Shown: positions 43,789-55,209 of the stretch, one piece after another
How positions within the stretch are numbered: position 1 is the stretch's first letter
How the letters are laid out: each line of letters begins with the position of its first letter
Source of the DNA: Cristatella mucedo
Lineage: Eukaryota > Bryozoa > Phylactolaemata > Cristatellidae
DNA: 64,000 bases
NCBI GenBank assembly: GCA_009760855.2
Contig: WPIO01000028.1
Coordinates: 2,110,001-2,174,000 of the forward strand
Direction: 5' to 3'
Made by a program: the position numbers and the translations under genes
Notes under the pieces: generated by a model
Told to the model about the DNA's origin: nothing
The model's database searches: none
Seen by the model: only the letters and a program-made list of their open reading frames with translations

Positions 43789-44509
43789 GTATTATTATCC
43801 TGCAAAAATCTCTGACCGGTGCTTGCTAGATATTATTTGCCAATGCAACAAACCGTAATGTATTTTATCATTTAGCTATTTTGCTGATAATTCAAGAATT
43901 AAATTGCGGCTTGATGTCGGTCAATGACAAATGTAATTAAGGAAACAAGGCAGTCCGAAGAGCTGTCATCCTGCAGGGTTCGGTTAGCCTGAGTAATTTG
44001 CATACAAATGTTTCTGTCTATGCGTCTGAGAACTAATATAACTGCTCGACTTCATTGAATTTGATATATAGTATCATTAGCCACAGTGGAATATTTTTCT
44101 ATGCAATCAGTGAGCATTTAACAGCATGGGGTTGTCTAGCACATACAGATTTAAATCTGCCAAGATGCTGCAGCACACATATTTTGACTGTACTGCCTGT
44201 GGTACCATGATCTCAGCACGTGTAAAGCTCTCCAATTAACTTTACAGAAGGTAGGCTGCTCGAAATTTGAACTAACCTTGTAATGTGTTCGATGTAACAG
44301 TAAACCCAAGTACTGTTGGAAAGGTTCGAAATAAAGAGACAGAGAGAGCAGGTGTGAGAGAAAGATAGCTATAGAGATCGATAGATGGATAGACACACAT
44401 AGACATATAGACAGATATATCTATATTGATAGAGAGATTGATATATGTACAAATAGATAGATAGGGAGAGAGAGAGCGTTAGAAAGAAAAACTGAGAGTC
44501 GGTATCATC

Positions 44510-44730
44510 CGCACTATAATTTGATTACTGGTTTTAGTTGACCTTCCCGAAATATGGGAGCAGCAGGAAACCATTTGGCTTTTGCAGAAGGAGACCTTTA
44601 AAGGTGAGCTCGCCCACTAAAGTTTGAGATAGGCCGCTCGCAGACGAAGCTTCGTCGCCTAAGGGGCTCCCTGATGCAGCTTCGTCGCCTAAGGGGCTTC
44701 AACAGCCTACCCGGCAGCCTGTAAAAACAA
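44510..44730 (-). pseudogene. Fragment of the unit gene 3' region
   Basis: Matches the gene 3' region (gagacctttaaaggtgagct; cgcccac). Contains a 21-bp tandem duplication (agcttcgtcgcctaagggg, 44648 and 44678). No heptads. Confidence 0.45.
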
Positions 44731-44939
44731 TTCACCGAATCGATGCCTCAGTAGAAAGTGACATGGACATCTGCTCACTTCTTCTAGGGATGCACAACCG
44801 ACAGTATACTGACTGTGTGAATCCAGCTTCGCCAGAGCTCATTATTTAGAGTTGAGTATGGCTTCTCGTAAGCTGGGAACACACCTGTGCTCAAGTTAGT
44901 CATTTGCACGTGGCCTGCTCCTGGCCAGCCTCCTGGCGT

Positions 44940-45790
44940 GGCAATACAGTCTCTTCCTTTAGCAGAGGTCGTAGAATAAAAGACTGGTTAGGGGCCGAGG
45001 GAACTGTATAGGCTTCGGCATATAGAGACCTTCAAAGGTGTGCTCTGTAGGGTCAATCCTCTGCACAGCCGGTATGCCGTGCGGTTTCAGCTTGACCTGA
45101 GGGCAGCAGTGGCTCTCAGGACACCAAGTCTATTTTCGGAGCTGCACACTCTTGCTGATTGGCTGAGTATCTGTGTACCTAGGCTAATAGGCCTCTGCCA
45201 AAGTTGTTAGTTTAGGACAAGTATATATTGGACATGTTTGTCGTTCATTCTTTGTCCATATCCCGATATGCACTACGTTCTGTTAGTTGGATTGGTTATT
45301 AAACAGTAATTTTCTCAACCATTGACTAGTGAATGGCTTTGCAGCAGCACTGAGTCTCACGAGCTAGCCCTCGGCTGACTGAGGTAATCAGCTCACAGAT
45401 GTAGCATAGCTGCCTAAAGGCCTTCTACAGTTGTTGTGTGGGCGAGTGGCTTCTGCTGTTGTAAGTAGCGAAGTGCACTGACACATAGTATATGCCTCAG
45501 ACGTAGTTAAGCTATTGAGGCAGTGCTTCATCTGGCCACTAATATATGTTATGTGTCTTGATGTCTGCTGTGACTCATCGAGAATACCTAAGCGTTTCGA
45601 GAAATACAGCAGTCGGAGGCATTTGTCAGCTGCTGCAGTTGCAGTTGCAGTTGCAGCAGCTGCTGCATTGTTGCGTGCCACAGTTGTTGAGGCAGCTTCT
45701 GCTCCTACTAGATCGCATCTGCTGTACTTCAACCAACTTTACTTTTCACCTCCCTACACCAATTGCTACAATCGTTTCTTGTGAGTTCAT
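44940..45790 (-). pseudogene. Decayed unit gene fragment with Ala-rich tract
   Basis: Parts at 44965-45050 (agcagaggtcgtagaataaa; tatagagaccttcaaagg) and 45365-45430 (gactgaggtaatcagctcac) match the gene 3' region. The minus frame 45388-45732 contains an Ala/Thr run (NNAAAAATATATAAAD) made by a gttgca repeat, reminiscent of the Ala-rich tail. No promoter or heptads. From 45800 to 46630 I see nothing recognisable. Confidence 0.35.
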
Positions 45791-46637
45791 AATTCTCTTC
45801 CAAAAACCGAAGTTCTTTCGAAAATTTTATGCAGCAATCGATACAGCTTAGGCCCAAGTCGAGCTGATCTGGTTTTTTTACCACAGCTCACAAGAAATTA
45901 CATGCTCATGGACATACGAACGCTTATCGCTTCGGGCTGATAGGTCTGAGACCCTATAGACGGTGTCAGCTATGCCTATGGCTAGAAACCTGCATATTTG
46001 TTCTTATCAAAGCTATGTAGAACCACTTTGCTATCTTAGTTCAAATGCATTCCTAGATGTTATTACCATTGCCAAGATAAGAAAGTAAAAGAATAACAAA
46101 AAAGGTCCCAGAGTCAACTCGTGTAATTAGAAGAAACATCAAGGATGAACAGAACAAGTTTATTGGTAATAGTGTTGTGCAATTTCCTTGGAATGCAGGG
46201 TGAGCTAGATATCTCCGGATTGGCCCGGTCGTTGTGACTCCACCCAGTAAGGTCAGCTATTACACCTTTCCTCAAAATAGGAACAGTCTCCTTTTCTTAG
46301 ATCTTGCCTTCGGACCGGCTGTATCACCCTGCCAGACCTTGTTGTCATTCAATCTTGAGAGTTGTGCATCTCATTGGATAAACTTTGGGACTGATCAAGA
46401 GCTGCAGTTGCAGGTTTAGGTACACGTAGGGATGAGCCAGTAGATTTTCTCTTAGTGATCTGTTGAAGATACCTCCTGTTCAGCCGAAAGCTTCTGCAAT
46501 TGTCAATCTGCAAGATAAACAACCGAGGTGTATCTGATTGAGCTATCACAGGTGCATGTGTGTTCCAGCTGTTATCACCACCAGTCTGCACTAATACCTA
46601 TTAGTCAGGTTGAAGAGGAGGAAGTGGGCAAGCAAAA

Positions 46638-49430
46638 TTATGTATCTCCGTCTGTAACTCAACAAAGTCATAAAGACTATGTGAGGGTTACGCTGGAGAG
46701 TTTTGTATAGCGCAATCACAGCCTAAGCAGCTTTCGGTACGCATTCGGTACCCAACAGACTTCGTCTCACGCAACAAAGATCGAGTGGGAAGCATATCAG
46801 AGACAGGAGAGCAGTTGAGGTAGTGAGTAGCGTAGAAGTAGCAGCTCACAACCGCTGAAAAGGATGTGCCATAGTCGGCAGTAGGAGAGTAGTTGTCGTT
46901 GCATAAGAATTGTTGAAGTGAGTTCCACAGTCTAGGACCTGCAGAGCTAAAGCTTCTGTCGCCAACTGTCTTTAAGCGGAGGAACGGGACAGCTAATTTA
47001 TTGTCCACAGAGGACCTGAGAGCGCGAACAGGCTGAAACTGATGCAGCAGTTCAGCTAGGTACTAAGGAGCTAAGCCGTGGTGGGCCTTGTTGGTCAGCA
47101 TAAGAAGTCTGCTCTGTATCAATTGCTCAACCAACAACCATCTTAGCTCTTTTAGCAAAGGATACACGTGCTCAAACCTCTGTGACTTTAAGACCAGCCT
47201 TGCAGCCATATTCATAATCTGCTGCAGAGGCCTAATAGCTTTCTTTGGCAGGCCAGCCAAAAGAGAATTACAATAATCAAGCCGAGACGGAACTAAAGAG
47301 CTAGTTAAATGTTTTACAAGCCACTGTGGGAGACAGCTTCTAATCTTGGATAGGGATCGGATGAGATGGCTAGCTGCAGAAGCAGTCTTCTGAATGAAGC
47401 TTTTGAAATTTAGGCAGCTGTCGAAAACGACACCTAAATTTCGAGGACGAGGTGATGGTCGCACAATAGCATCACCTATTAGAAGAGCAAAGCCTTTTAA
47501 TCCAGCCACACGCTTAGGGTGTCCTATGAGCCGCAGTTCGGTTTTATCATCGTTTAATTTCAGGAAGTTTTCCGACATCCAGGATCAAATATCGGCTAGG
47601 CAAGCGTTCAGTTTCTCAGTTGCTGCAGCAGATTCCGACGGTTTGAGTGACAAATACAACTGAGTATTGTCAGCATAGAAGTGATATCCTATTCCATGGG
47701 CCTTAATCACTTTACCCAGAGGTTGTGTATAAATAGAGAACAGCAAGGGACCGAGTACAGACCCTTGAGGGACTCCACAGGTGACCCTTCTCGTGTGTGA
47801 GACATGACCTCCAAACGTCACAGATTGAACACGATTTGACAAGTATTATTTAAACCTCGCCAGTCCTTCGTCTGCCAGACCGATCTTGCTGTCAATCGTT
47901 CAAGCAGAACTTCGTGATCAATGGTGTCGAAGGCGGCAGACAGATCTAGCAGAGCTAGGGCAGTGACATTCCCGTTGTCGTTGCCACGTAGAATGTCATT
48001 GTTAACACAGAGGAGAGCAGTTTCAGTGGAGTGCTGCCTCTTGAACCCTGATTGAAATGTTTCTGACATTCCATTATTTTCAATGTGTTCAACCAGCTGC
48101 TTAGCAACAATTTGTTCAAGAACCTTTGATAAGAAAGGAAGAAAGGAAAGTGGGCGATAGTTTGCAAAGACCTCTGTGTCTAATCCAGGCATTTTAAGAA
48201 TGCGCCTAACGATGGCCGATTTGAAGGACTTGGGGAGATCCCATTTTCCTAGAGAAGCATTACAAATCTGGGTTATGGCAGGGCTAAGTTGGACTGCTAG
48301 TGGAGACCACAGAGATGAAGGTATAGGATCTTCAGGAGACGAGCTCTTTTTGCTAGACCTTATTAAGGTAGCTACATCGCATGCAGAAACCTCCGAGAAC
48401 CATATAAGGAAGGTCACAGGTTGTGGAACCGCGATTGCTTTAGTCGGAGGGGGCTTAATAGAGGCACGAATGTGCACAATTTTTTCAGTAAAGAGGGATG
48501 AAAACTTTTCGGCTGAGCCCTTGATATCTGGGAAGTGAGACCTCTCAGCATTGGCCAGTAAATGGTTCACTGTCTGATAAATTTGTTTAGGGTCCGACTG
48601 GCAGGAATTCGCTTTCGGATGAAAAGAGGGCCTTGGCTTTTTTAAGCTTGACGCACGTCTAAGCTAAGTCGGGTGTAAACTCGAAGGAAGTCTTTGAAAT
48701 TGACTAGATCTGCATCAGACCCCGATTTCTTGAAACGACGTTCAAGCCTGTGCTTAACCCGGCGCATCTTTAGGAGGTTTTTGCAAATTGAAAGGAATCT
48801 CCACGACTTTGAACACGGATAGAGCAAACGGGAGCGTGCTTGTCAAGAGCACTCCTGAGTGTTATGTCATAGCATCATTGAGGGTATCGAGGCTGCTGGT
48901 CGTGTTTGAATGCAGATCAAGAAGACCTGCATCACAAACAGATTTCAAAAACTTTCCATGTCAATGCTTTGTAAGTTACGTCGTTTGACAAAATTCGACA
49001 TTGCCCTGTACGTACGAGGGAGCAGGAACAGTAAACGAGACCGAACAATGATTTGAGAGGGTCAGTGGGCACACCACAAGGTCCATGGGGAGGACATCCT
49101 TAGTGATCACGAGATCTAGAATGTGGCCAGCGACGTGGGTGCTATGATTAACGTGTTGGGCCAAATCAAAATTCTCCAGACAGTCAAGAAATGAGCAGAC
49201 CTGGCTGTTGCTCGGTTTATCAACGTGAATATTGAAGTCTCCTACTGTTAGTAACGGCCTGTCACACACAAATATTTTAGTGAGGAGCTCTGAAATGATG
49301 GCAATCGTAGTGGTGATGTTGAAGCTCTTTCACACGGTCGTCGTTTAGTTGCACGGTTTTCCTGTGCTGCCCAATGAGGTTCGATTTGCCGAGGGAGCAC
49401 AGGCGACTTCGTCCTTATCGGTCGTCCCAC
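46638..49430 (-). mobile_element. LINE family 3, nearly complete ORF2
   Basis: L2/CR1-like non-LTR element. Endonuclease end in 49269-48976 (LTVGDFNIHVD, HVAGHILDLVIT, LSNHCSVSF). RT in 48570-47818 (LPKSFKSAIVRRILKMPG, NYRPLSFLPFLSKVLEQIV, HSTETALLCVNND, LALLDLSAAFDTIDHEVLL) and 47842-47585 ([32 protein letters not shown]). C-terminal part in 47578-46688 (LNDDKTELRLIGHPKR, SRLDYCNSLLAGLPKKAIRP, SAGPRLWNSL). The catalytic motif is YADN rather than YADD. Only a few frameshifts, so it is younger than most LINE copies here. The RT domain is about 20% diverged by eye from family 1. Confidence 0.9.
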
Positions 49431-49779
49431 AACCCCATTGTGCTGGATTCATGCCAGTAGAGATGCAAGGCTTCTACCTCTGAATCATCAGAGTCAGGCA
49501 CGGATTAAGCTGCTTCACCATAGATTTTGCAGGTTGCACAGCTTTTTCAACTTCTACATTCGCCTGTGGAATATGTAGGCTGGTCGGAATATGCTCAAAC
49601 CTCTACCTTCTCACGGAATTGCCGAATTAGTGAGATGAAGTTTGTAGGCCATTATCAGACTTCAATGATTCTGGTAAGTCCCAGCAAGAAAATATTGTCC
49701 ATAGTTCAGCCACCTCTTGTTTGGTCGTTGAATTAGATAATAGAGTGATTTCCATGTATCGCAGTCAAAATCGTTCACT

Positions 49780-50470
49780 ATCAGGTGATGTCGCCCCTCG
49801 TGTCTGATGAGATCGGCAGAGACAAGCTCCTTAGTTCTGTCTCGGTTGACTATTGGACTTCCCCTTTGGCTGGGCTACCGAAAAAAGCAACTAGGCCACT
49901 GCTGCTGGCAAAGGATATGGCTGCAAGGCTAGTTTTCAAGTCCCGGAGGTTTGACCACGCGTCTCCTTTTCTAAATGAGTTAGGATAGCTGCCGGTTGAT
50001 CAAAGCATAAAGAGCAATGCCAGCCACGGCTTGGGTACTCCATACCTAGCTGAACTGTGGCACTAGTTTCAGCCTCCCTTTGCCCTCAGGTCCTGTAAGG
50101 GCAATACATTAGCTGTTCAATTCCTAAGCTTAAAGACCGTTGGCAACAGAAGCTTTAGCTCTGAAGGTCCAAGACTGTGGAACTCGATTTCACAATTCTT
50201 ACTCAACAACTTCTTTCCAGCTGCCGACAATGGCTCGTCCATTTCAGCGGTCTTGAGCTAATGCATACACACTACTCACTACCTAAACTGCTCTCCTGAC
50301 TCAGCTATGCTTCACACTTTCTCTTTGTTGCGTGACATGAAGTCTGTTGGCTACCGAATGCCTGCTGAAAGCCGCTTAGGACGTGAGTGGGCTATACAAA
50401 CTCTACTGTTTAACGCCCACATAGTCTTTATGGCTTTGTGGAGTTACAAACTGAGATACATTATATTAAA
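49780..50470 (+). mobile_element. LINE family 3, 3' fragment
   Basis: Plus-strand, degenerate: LAGLPKKATRPLLLAKDMAA, then SEGPRLWNSI-like sequence and SVGYRMPAESRLGREWAIQT near the 3' end. Matches 46690-47290 in reverse. The bases 49430-49780 contain nothing I recognise. Confidence 0.75.
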
Positions 50471-50636
50471 TGAGACACTTGTTGTTAAGGAGCACTGAGC
50501 CACCGTATCGGGATAAGTTGCTCATGGAGTTGTCTCTTCTAATGGTTTTGACAAAAGCTTCAAGAATAGACAAATATCTTAGCAACATGGCTAATGCATA
50601 GCTAAATCTACACACCGCCTTGCTCGGTCTCAACAT

Positions 50637-50927
50637 TTGGTCACCCCCCCCCCTAGAGGCAGTCGTGGATCCCGTCCGACAAAAGGCCTGCAGGCTTTAT
50701 GGGATAACATGCGATGGTCATACCGTAGTGAAAAATTTGACAAGGAAAGATGGATACTTATTTCGAAGTACTTCCGCAAGGTTTCCTGTAGGCCTTTTTT
50801 TGATTTAGGCGATCCGGACAGCCAATATTCAATGACAGCCAGAAGCATACTTTCGTCAGCAGTGGCCTGCTTTACTTTGCTCAGGCGAGGTACTGCAATA
50901 GATTTAGCAACTATGGCATCTGCTTAG
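50637..50927 (+). CDS. Hypothetical ORF, possible host exon
   Basis: Open frame of 96 residues not explained by any repeat in the window: KGLQALWDNMRWSYRSEKFD, then ISKYFRKVSCRPFFDLGDPD and a Cys/Ala/Leu-rich end. Mixed composition with aromatic and charged residues, unlike the simple-repeat frames. A C-run followed by TAG (50647-50659) resembles a splice acceptor (polypyrimidine-AG). I cannot name a family. It could be part of an exon, or of an unrecognised mobile element. Confidence 0.3.
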   Translation: MVTPPPRGSRGSRPTKGLQALWDNMRWSYRSEKFDKERWILISKYFRKVSCRPFFDLGDPDSQYSMTARSILSSAVACFTLLRRGTAIDLATMASA

Positions 50928-50934
50928 AGCTAAA

Positions 50935-51100
50935 TTAAATCCCCTCCGACCGGTCGTCTCGGTAGTTTGCTACAACAGGACATGCTCGACGACTTTGCAC
51001 CTTTAACAGCCCACTGTGAGCCATCCTAGAGACGGCTTTTGGTTTACCACTGAGATAACACTAGCTAAGCCTACTAACCACAAGCATTAAAATCACATCC
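50935..51100 (+). mobile_element. LINE family 1 linker fragment
   Basis: acatgctcgacgactttgca...cccactgtgagccatcctaga matches 27060-27160, the region between endonuclease and RT. No open frame. Confidence 0.65.
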
Positions 51101-51115
51101 GAGTAAGTTTGTGTT

Positions 51116-51160
51116 CATGCATGTGTTTGTGTGTGCGTGCGTGCGTGCATGCGTGCGTGC
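51116..51160. repeat. TG/CGTG microsatellite
   Basis: gtgtttgtgtgtgcgtgcgtg-type run. The following 51160-51590 stretch has short direct repeats (cagccaaaccc, 51277-51310) and no supported gene. Confidence 0.85.
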
Positions 51161-51653
51161 GAAGCAAAGCATTGATTGCATCTGATCAGGGTCAAACAAG
51201 TTTGAGTAGCCATGTTTCTTACTTTGGCAAGCTTATACGATGATAGTGTAGCCGAGTTCCAGGCGTCAGAGGCTAATTCCAGCCAAACCCAGCCAAACCC
51301 AGCCAAACACCGGCCATACGAAAGAGCCTGCTAGCTGTGTGGCACAGCCACAGCCCAGGAGGCCGGGTGCAAGGGTAGCTGGGTGGCTCAGGGTGTGTCA
51401 GAGGTCCAGATACACCAACGGCCAGCTCACTCTAGGGCTGCTCTGTATGTGCCAACTCGAGCCTGCTCAGAATGTTACTCGCAGTAAGTGGCATGTGAAA
51501 AAAAAGGCAAAAACGCAGGAGGCTGCGCCAGCTACAGATGGCGCACTCGTGGCTGCGAAGTTCTTCTCGGCTTGACAGTTAGCCGACACTCATCGGGCCT
51601 GCCAGGGATTGCTGTTATGGTCGCTGCTGGTGGTGGTGGTGCACCAATGGAGC

Positions 51654-51839
51654 CTATGTGTCCTCCTCAGCTGAGTCAAAGTAGCTGTAGTGCACGTCTG
51701 GATCGTGCATCTCCTCGGTAGGCATCGATTGATCGATCGATCGCCAGAGCACAGGGCTTGTTGCACGACCACTGCTGGAACTGCAAGCACCTGTTTCCGA
51801 GGAAGATTTTTTAGAATGCGAACGTGTAGTACCCTGCAA
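51654..51839 (-). CDS. Candidate terminal exon of a host gene
   Basis: On the minus strand a strong acceptor, tatctacttgcag, ends at 51837. It opens a frame GTTRSHSKKSSSETGACSSS, later ending DQSMPTEEMHDPDVHYSYFD-SAEEDT with a TAG at 51653. The piece is Ser-rich at the front and acidic at the end. The larger frame upstream (to 52091) runs through a tct/gata repeat and looks intronic. No upstream exon is identified and no family recognised. Confidence 0.3.
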   Translation of the reverse strand: MQGTTRSHSKKSSSETGACSSSSGRATSPVLWRSIDQSMPTEEMHDPDVHYSYFDSAEEDT

Positions 51840-52149
51840 GTAGATAGCGATAGCGATAGAGAGAGATAGCGATAGAAAGCAGTAGTGAGAGAGAGACAGA
51901 GCTCCCAGCGACAGAGTGAAGGTGCAACTGGTGCAGCATAGACGGTACGACGCGACGACGACAAAGCAGCCGGAGCCTCGTGACCTAACCTTGTACAAGC
52001 CCGTAAGATGCTTCCTTGCATGAAGAGCATGCTTAGAAGAGGAGGTTGAGGAGCACCAAGGCTGGCAGTTGCAATCTAACGACAAAATCAACTGCTTCCA
52101 TATAGAATCGGTCCCTGCTGGAATTATCAGGTTTCAAAAGGGCTCAACC

Positions 52150-52151
52150 TC

Positions 52152-52186
<35 letters not shown>
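52150..52186. repeat. ATT microsatellite
   Basis: About twelve ATT units with no LINE 3' hairpin next to it. Confidence 0.9.
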
Positions 52187-52187
<1 letters not shown>

Positions 52188-52365
52188 AAGTGTCGAGCGA
52201 TAGATGCCAAGGAACATCTTGCCCTCTTCAATAGTCAAATCAAATCTAGTTTTCCAAAATAATTCTAGGTCAAAGCTATGCCATTTTTGGCTGCCTTTTT
52301 CTTCAAGCTCGAGGTCCTGCATCGTCTTTGCAGGAACGCCCCGGTGGCACGCCGGCATGCACACA

Positions 52366-52372
52366 AACACAA

Positions 52373-52420
<48 letters not shown>
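52366..52420. repeat. CA microsatellite
   Basis: Imperfect then pure CA run (52378-52420). Frames 52134-52436 and 52204-52535 are repeat translations. Confidence 0.95.
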
Positions 52421-52421
<1 letters not shown>

Positions 52422-52651
52422 CGCGCACACAAGCATGCACCATCAGACGTCGAGATTCACATATGTATCAGGAGAAGAGCCTTAGCAGCATCCACCCGGT
52501 TTGCAGCAGGCAATAAAGGATTGTCTACTGAATGAGGCAATTCGATGATCTGAGTTGTAATCTGTTGTCTCCTTGCCCATAGGCTAAGACCCGGAAGTTT
52601 TTACAATTCATAATTATAAATGTATGTTTCTTTTGTGAAAACCGATTTTTC

Positions 52652-53122
52652 TTAGGGCATTAGGCCTCTTCCTCCGCCGCCGAGCCTGCTTCCGTCGTCG
52701 AGCAAGCTAGCTGCCAGCTCCCACAGGAGCAGTCCAGTGTTGCCAACCACGGCCGCCACCGTCACGGTCGAGTACGATGCCACTATGAAGGCGCTCTGGC
52801 GGTTGTCCGGCGGCAAGGTGCTGAAATTCCCGGCCGCCAGACCGTAGAAGAATCGCGTGAAGTTAAGCAGCTGCTCGGCAGTAGCCAGCACTCACCTGCC
52901 GGTGCCTTTCCCTACGTCCGGCATGAGAGCACTGCTGGTCGCGGCAGCAGCAGCAGACAGGCTTAGATCCTCCATGTCGTCGTCATCTGCTGCAGAGGCC
53001 GAAATCTTGAAGGGCCTCCGAAAGCAAGAACCTTCCAAGGTTCTCTGCTCGGAACTAAATGTAAATGTGCTTAAAAGCGGCCCGCCGTGCGTCTCGGGGG
53101 TGTGAGCCGATTTTTCTTAGGG
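52652..53122 (-). pseudogene. GC-rich reading frame interrupted by one TGA
   Basis: From 53119 the minus frame is open to 52652 except for a single TGA (about 52895). First part: EQRTLEGSCFRRPFKISASA, an acidic ADDDDMED stretch, Ala run, MPDVGKGTG. Second part: EQLLNFTRFFYGLAAGNFST, then a hydrophobic SAFIVASYSTVTVAAVVG-type segment that could be a membrane helix, and a Gly/Arg-rich end. The TGA lies inside GGCAG|GTGAGT, a good splice donor, so it may instead mark an exon end. The whole is bounded by a 17-bp direct repeat (52642-52658 and 53107-53123). Family unknown. Confidence 0.4.
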
Positions 53123-53129
53123 CGAACAT

Positions 53130-55205
53130 TGAAATTCCATGCTACCAGCAGCTTCCCGATGGCAGCGCTTCAGTAGTAGCTGATTAAACCGATTCAGAAG
53201 CTGATGAGTAGTTAAAATGAGCTCAGAGGAAGACAATACAGGAGCACCAATGGACCACAGAGCACAGAGAGCAGCTAGCTGGTTGATAGGTGGCCAGCAG
53301 CTAGTGGTGCATCACCTGTTGAGCTGTCAAAGAACAGCACTGGCAGTGCCTGCCCCCATTGCAATAACTTTACCCAACAAGACTGGGATCTGTGAAAGGC
53401 TCATTAAACGCAAGTAAATTTTGTACGACCGAACTGCAGAAGCTGCCGAACGACTAACTCACACAACTGATGCTGCTTCAGGCCTCACCACCACTAAGGG
53501 GAGTCATGGGCGTATTGCAGTTATCTCACACTTCTAACCGGTGATAGACTGAGACCATGTAGTCTTGAGCTGCCGGAGACTGTGCAGAAAGCAGCTCGTA
53601 AAAGTTTAGCTCACTCTGCACCACGGCCTGTGCAGCCAAATACCTCAGCTGGCTGCTGCACACGTGCATGCAACTCGAAAGGGGCAGTGCCTCCTGCTCC
53701 TCCGGCCACTGGCACTGGCAAGCAGCTGCCGTCGGAATCGTTCTCGGCAGTCAAATCAAGACGATGTGGTGACGCCTCGAATATGACATGAACCCTCCAG
53801 GGAGGATGCATGAGGGCTGGAAGCACTGGCTCCTTGTTCTCTGATCCCTACCACATCAAAATGGTTTGAGAGGTGCTATCGAGATGCAGGGTCTCTAGCT
53901 GGCTGCAGGTAGTCAGTGTGAATGGCAGAGCAGAAAAGTTATTGCACAACTTGTTCCTGATGAGGAACAGCTTGTTCAGCTACCGCAAAGGCTGGCAGGC
54001 GATGCAGACCATTGTTATTCAGGGACAGGCACTGGACAGTGGACAGCTTGAATATCAACCGGTATGAAGTACTTAATCCTTAATTTTTGTCACTTGGACC
54101 CCAGAGAGGTTAGCCAGTAGTTATGACAGCCATCGAATTTGGTTAATCATAATAATTAGAGTAGGTCATCTTGATAAGAGACGAAAAGAATTTCATCTCT
54201 CCTCAAGCGCTTTACAACTCACTGTTGGAAAATCAGCACCAAATGGTTAGTGTTACGCAGGCTATCGAGCATGCCCAAGCAATCAGATATCACACTAGTT
54301 CAGGCCTGCTAAAGCAACAATGTTGCATAACAAAGTGGCTGACACAGTGAGTAGAATGAGATTATCAAATGACAAAGCGTTTCATAAGAATCACAGGGAA
54401 TGTGCAACTGTGTGAGAAGTGGCTGAGAGACGATGGTTAGCCACTTGTCAAGATGACCAGAACGCTTCGAAATGCCAGGCCACTTTTTTCTCTTGGCACG
54501 TTCACTGGCGTCTCATAATCGGGAAGATTGTCGAGGGCAAGGACAGTGAAGTGGTTGCCATTCAAATACCAGTGCAGCTGCGCCCCTAGAACGAACTACT
54601 TGATTCAGAGGCTGAAGGCAAGCAGTCGAATGAATGAGTAGGCATTCCATAGAAATCAACAGCTAATGCGATATCTGGTGTTTACAACTGGTCATTTGAC
54701 GGTGAAAACTGACGAGTGCACACGCACACACAGACACTGAACACCTTATTGCCTTACCCTCTTTCTCAAAGGTGTAATTCTCTGTTAAGTTCTCATTCTC
54801 ATCGCCATATTAATTAGAGGGTGAGTCCAGTATCCCATGTGAGTATACCGATACTTCAGCGATTGTATAACCCTCTGAAAGCGTTCCTAGTACGTTTTGT
54901 ACTTATTCAAATCGAGGATTTCCAGACAAGCTTAGTGAATCTAACTCTGTGTGCCAAGGTAAGCTTGATCTCGAGGAGAGGCAAGACTAATGTAGATTTA
55001 TCCAGCCTGCCTTTTACTTACTGCATCTACAATCGTCCATGGTTCCTCTTGATTTGACCTATCGCCCAGTATATAATTGCAGAAGTATCTGAGCTCCGGG
55101 TCGACTTTTAGCTCAATAAAAAAACGTCAGCAGCTCAAGACTTCGCATCGTCTTTTCATCCCAAGCCATTCCGATTTCGTGTTGCCGGTAGGACTTCCAA
55201 GCTAT
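53130..55205. other. Low-repeat stretch without recognised gene
   Basis: Mostly unique sequence in this window. Short frames (53217-53417, 53582-53791, 53611-53826, 53873-54067, 54821-55057) show no motif, repeat or clear splice pair. A solitary LINE/SINE-type tail (aagcgctttacaactcactg, about 54206-54225) also occurs near 1472-1495 in a diverged form. Confidence 0.5.
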
Positions 55206-55209
55206 GGCA

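Larger units (their letters stand above)
39330..44500. repeat. Array unit U9 with expanded intron
   Basis: Anchor 39334, gene 3' end 40030-40350, heptad exon to 40724, intron 40725-43648 enlarged by minisatellites, exon 1/promoter 43649-43788, upstream block 43840-44290, and GA tract near 44465-44490. The tail is then lost and another degenerate gene fragment starts at about 44510. The stretch 39350-40000 has no supported gene. Confidence 0.75.

Noticed and set aside
53582-53826. Overlapping ORFs on both strands
   Set aside because: GC-richer patch without motif, splice sites or conservation evidence; cannot be supported.
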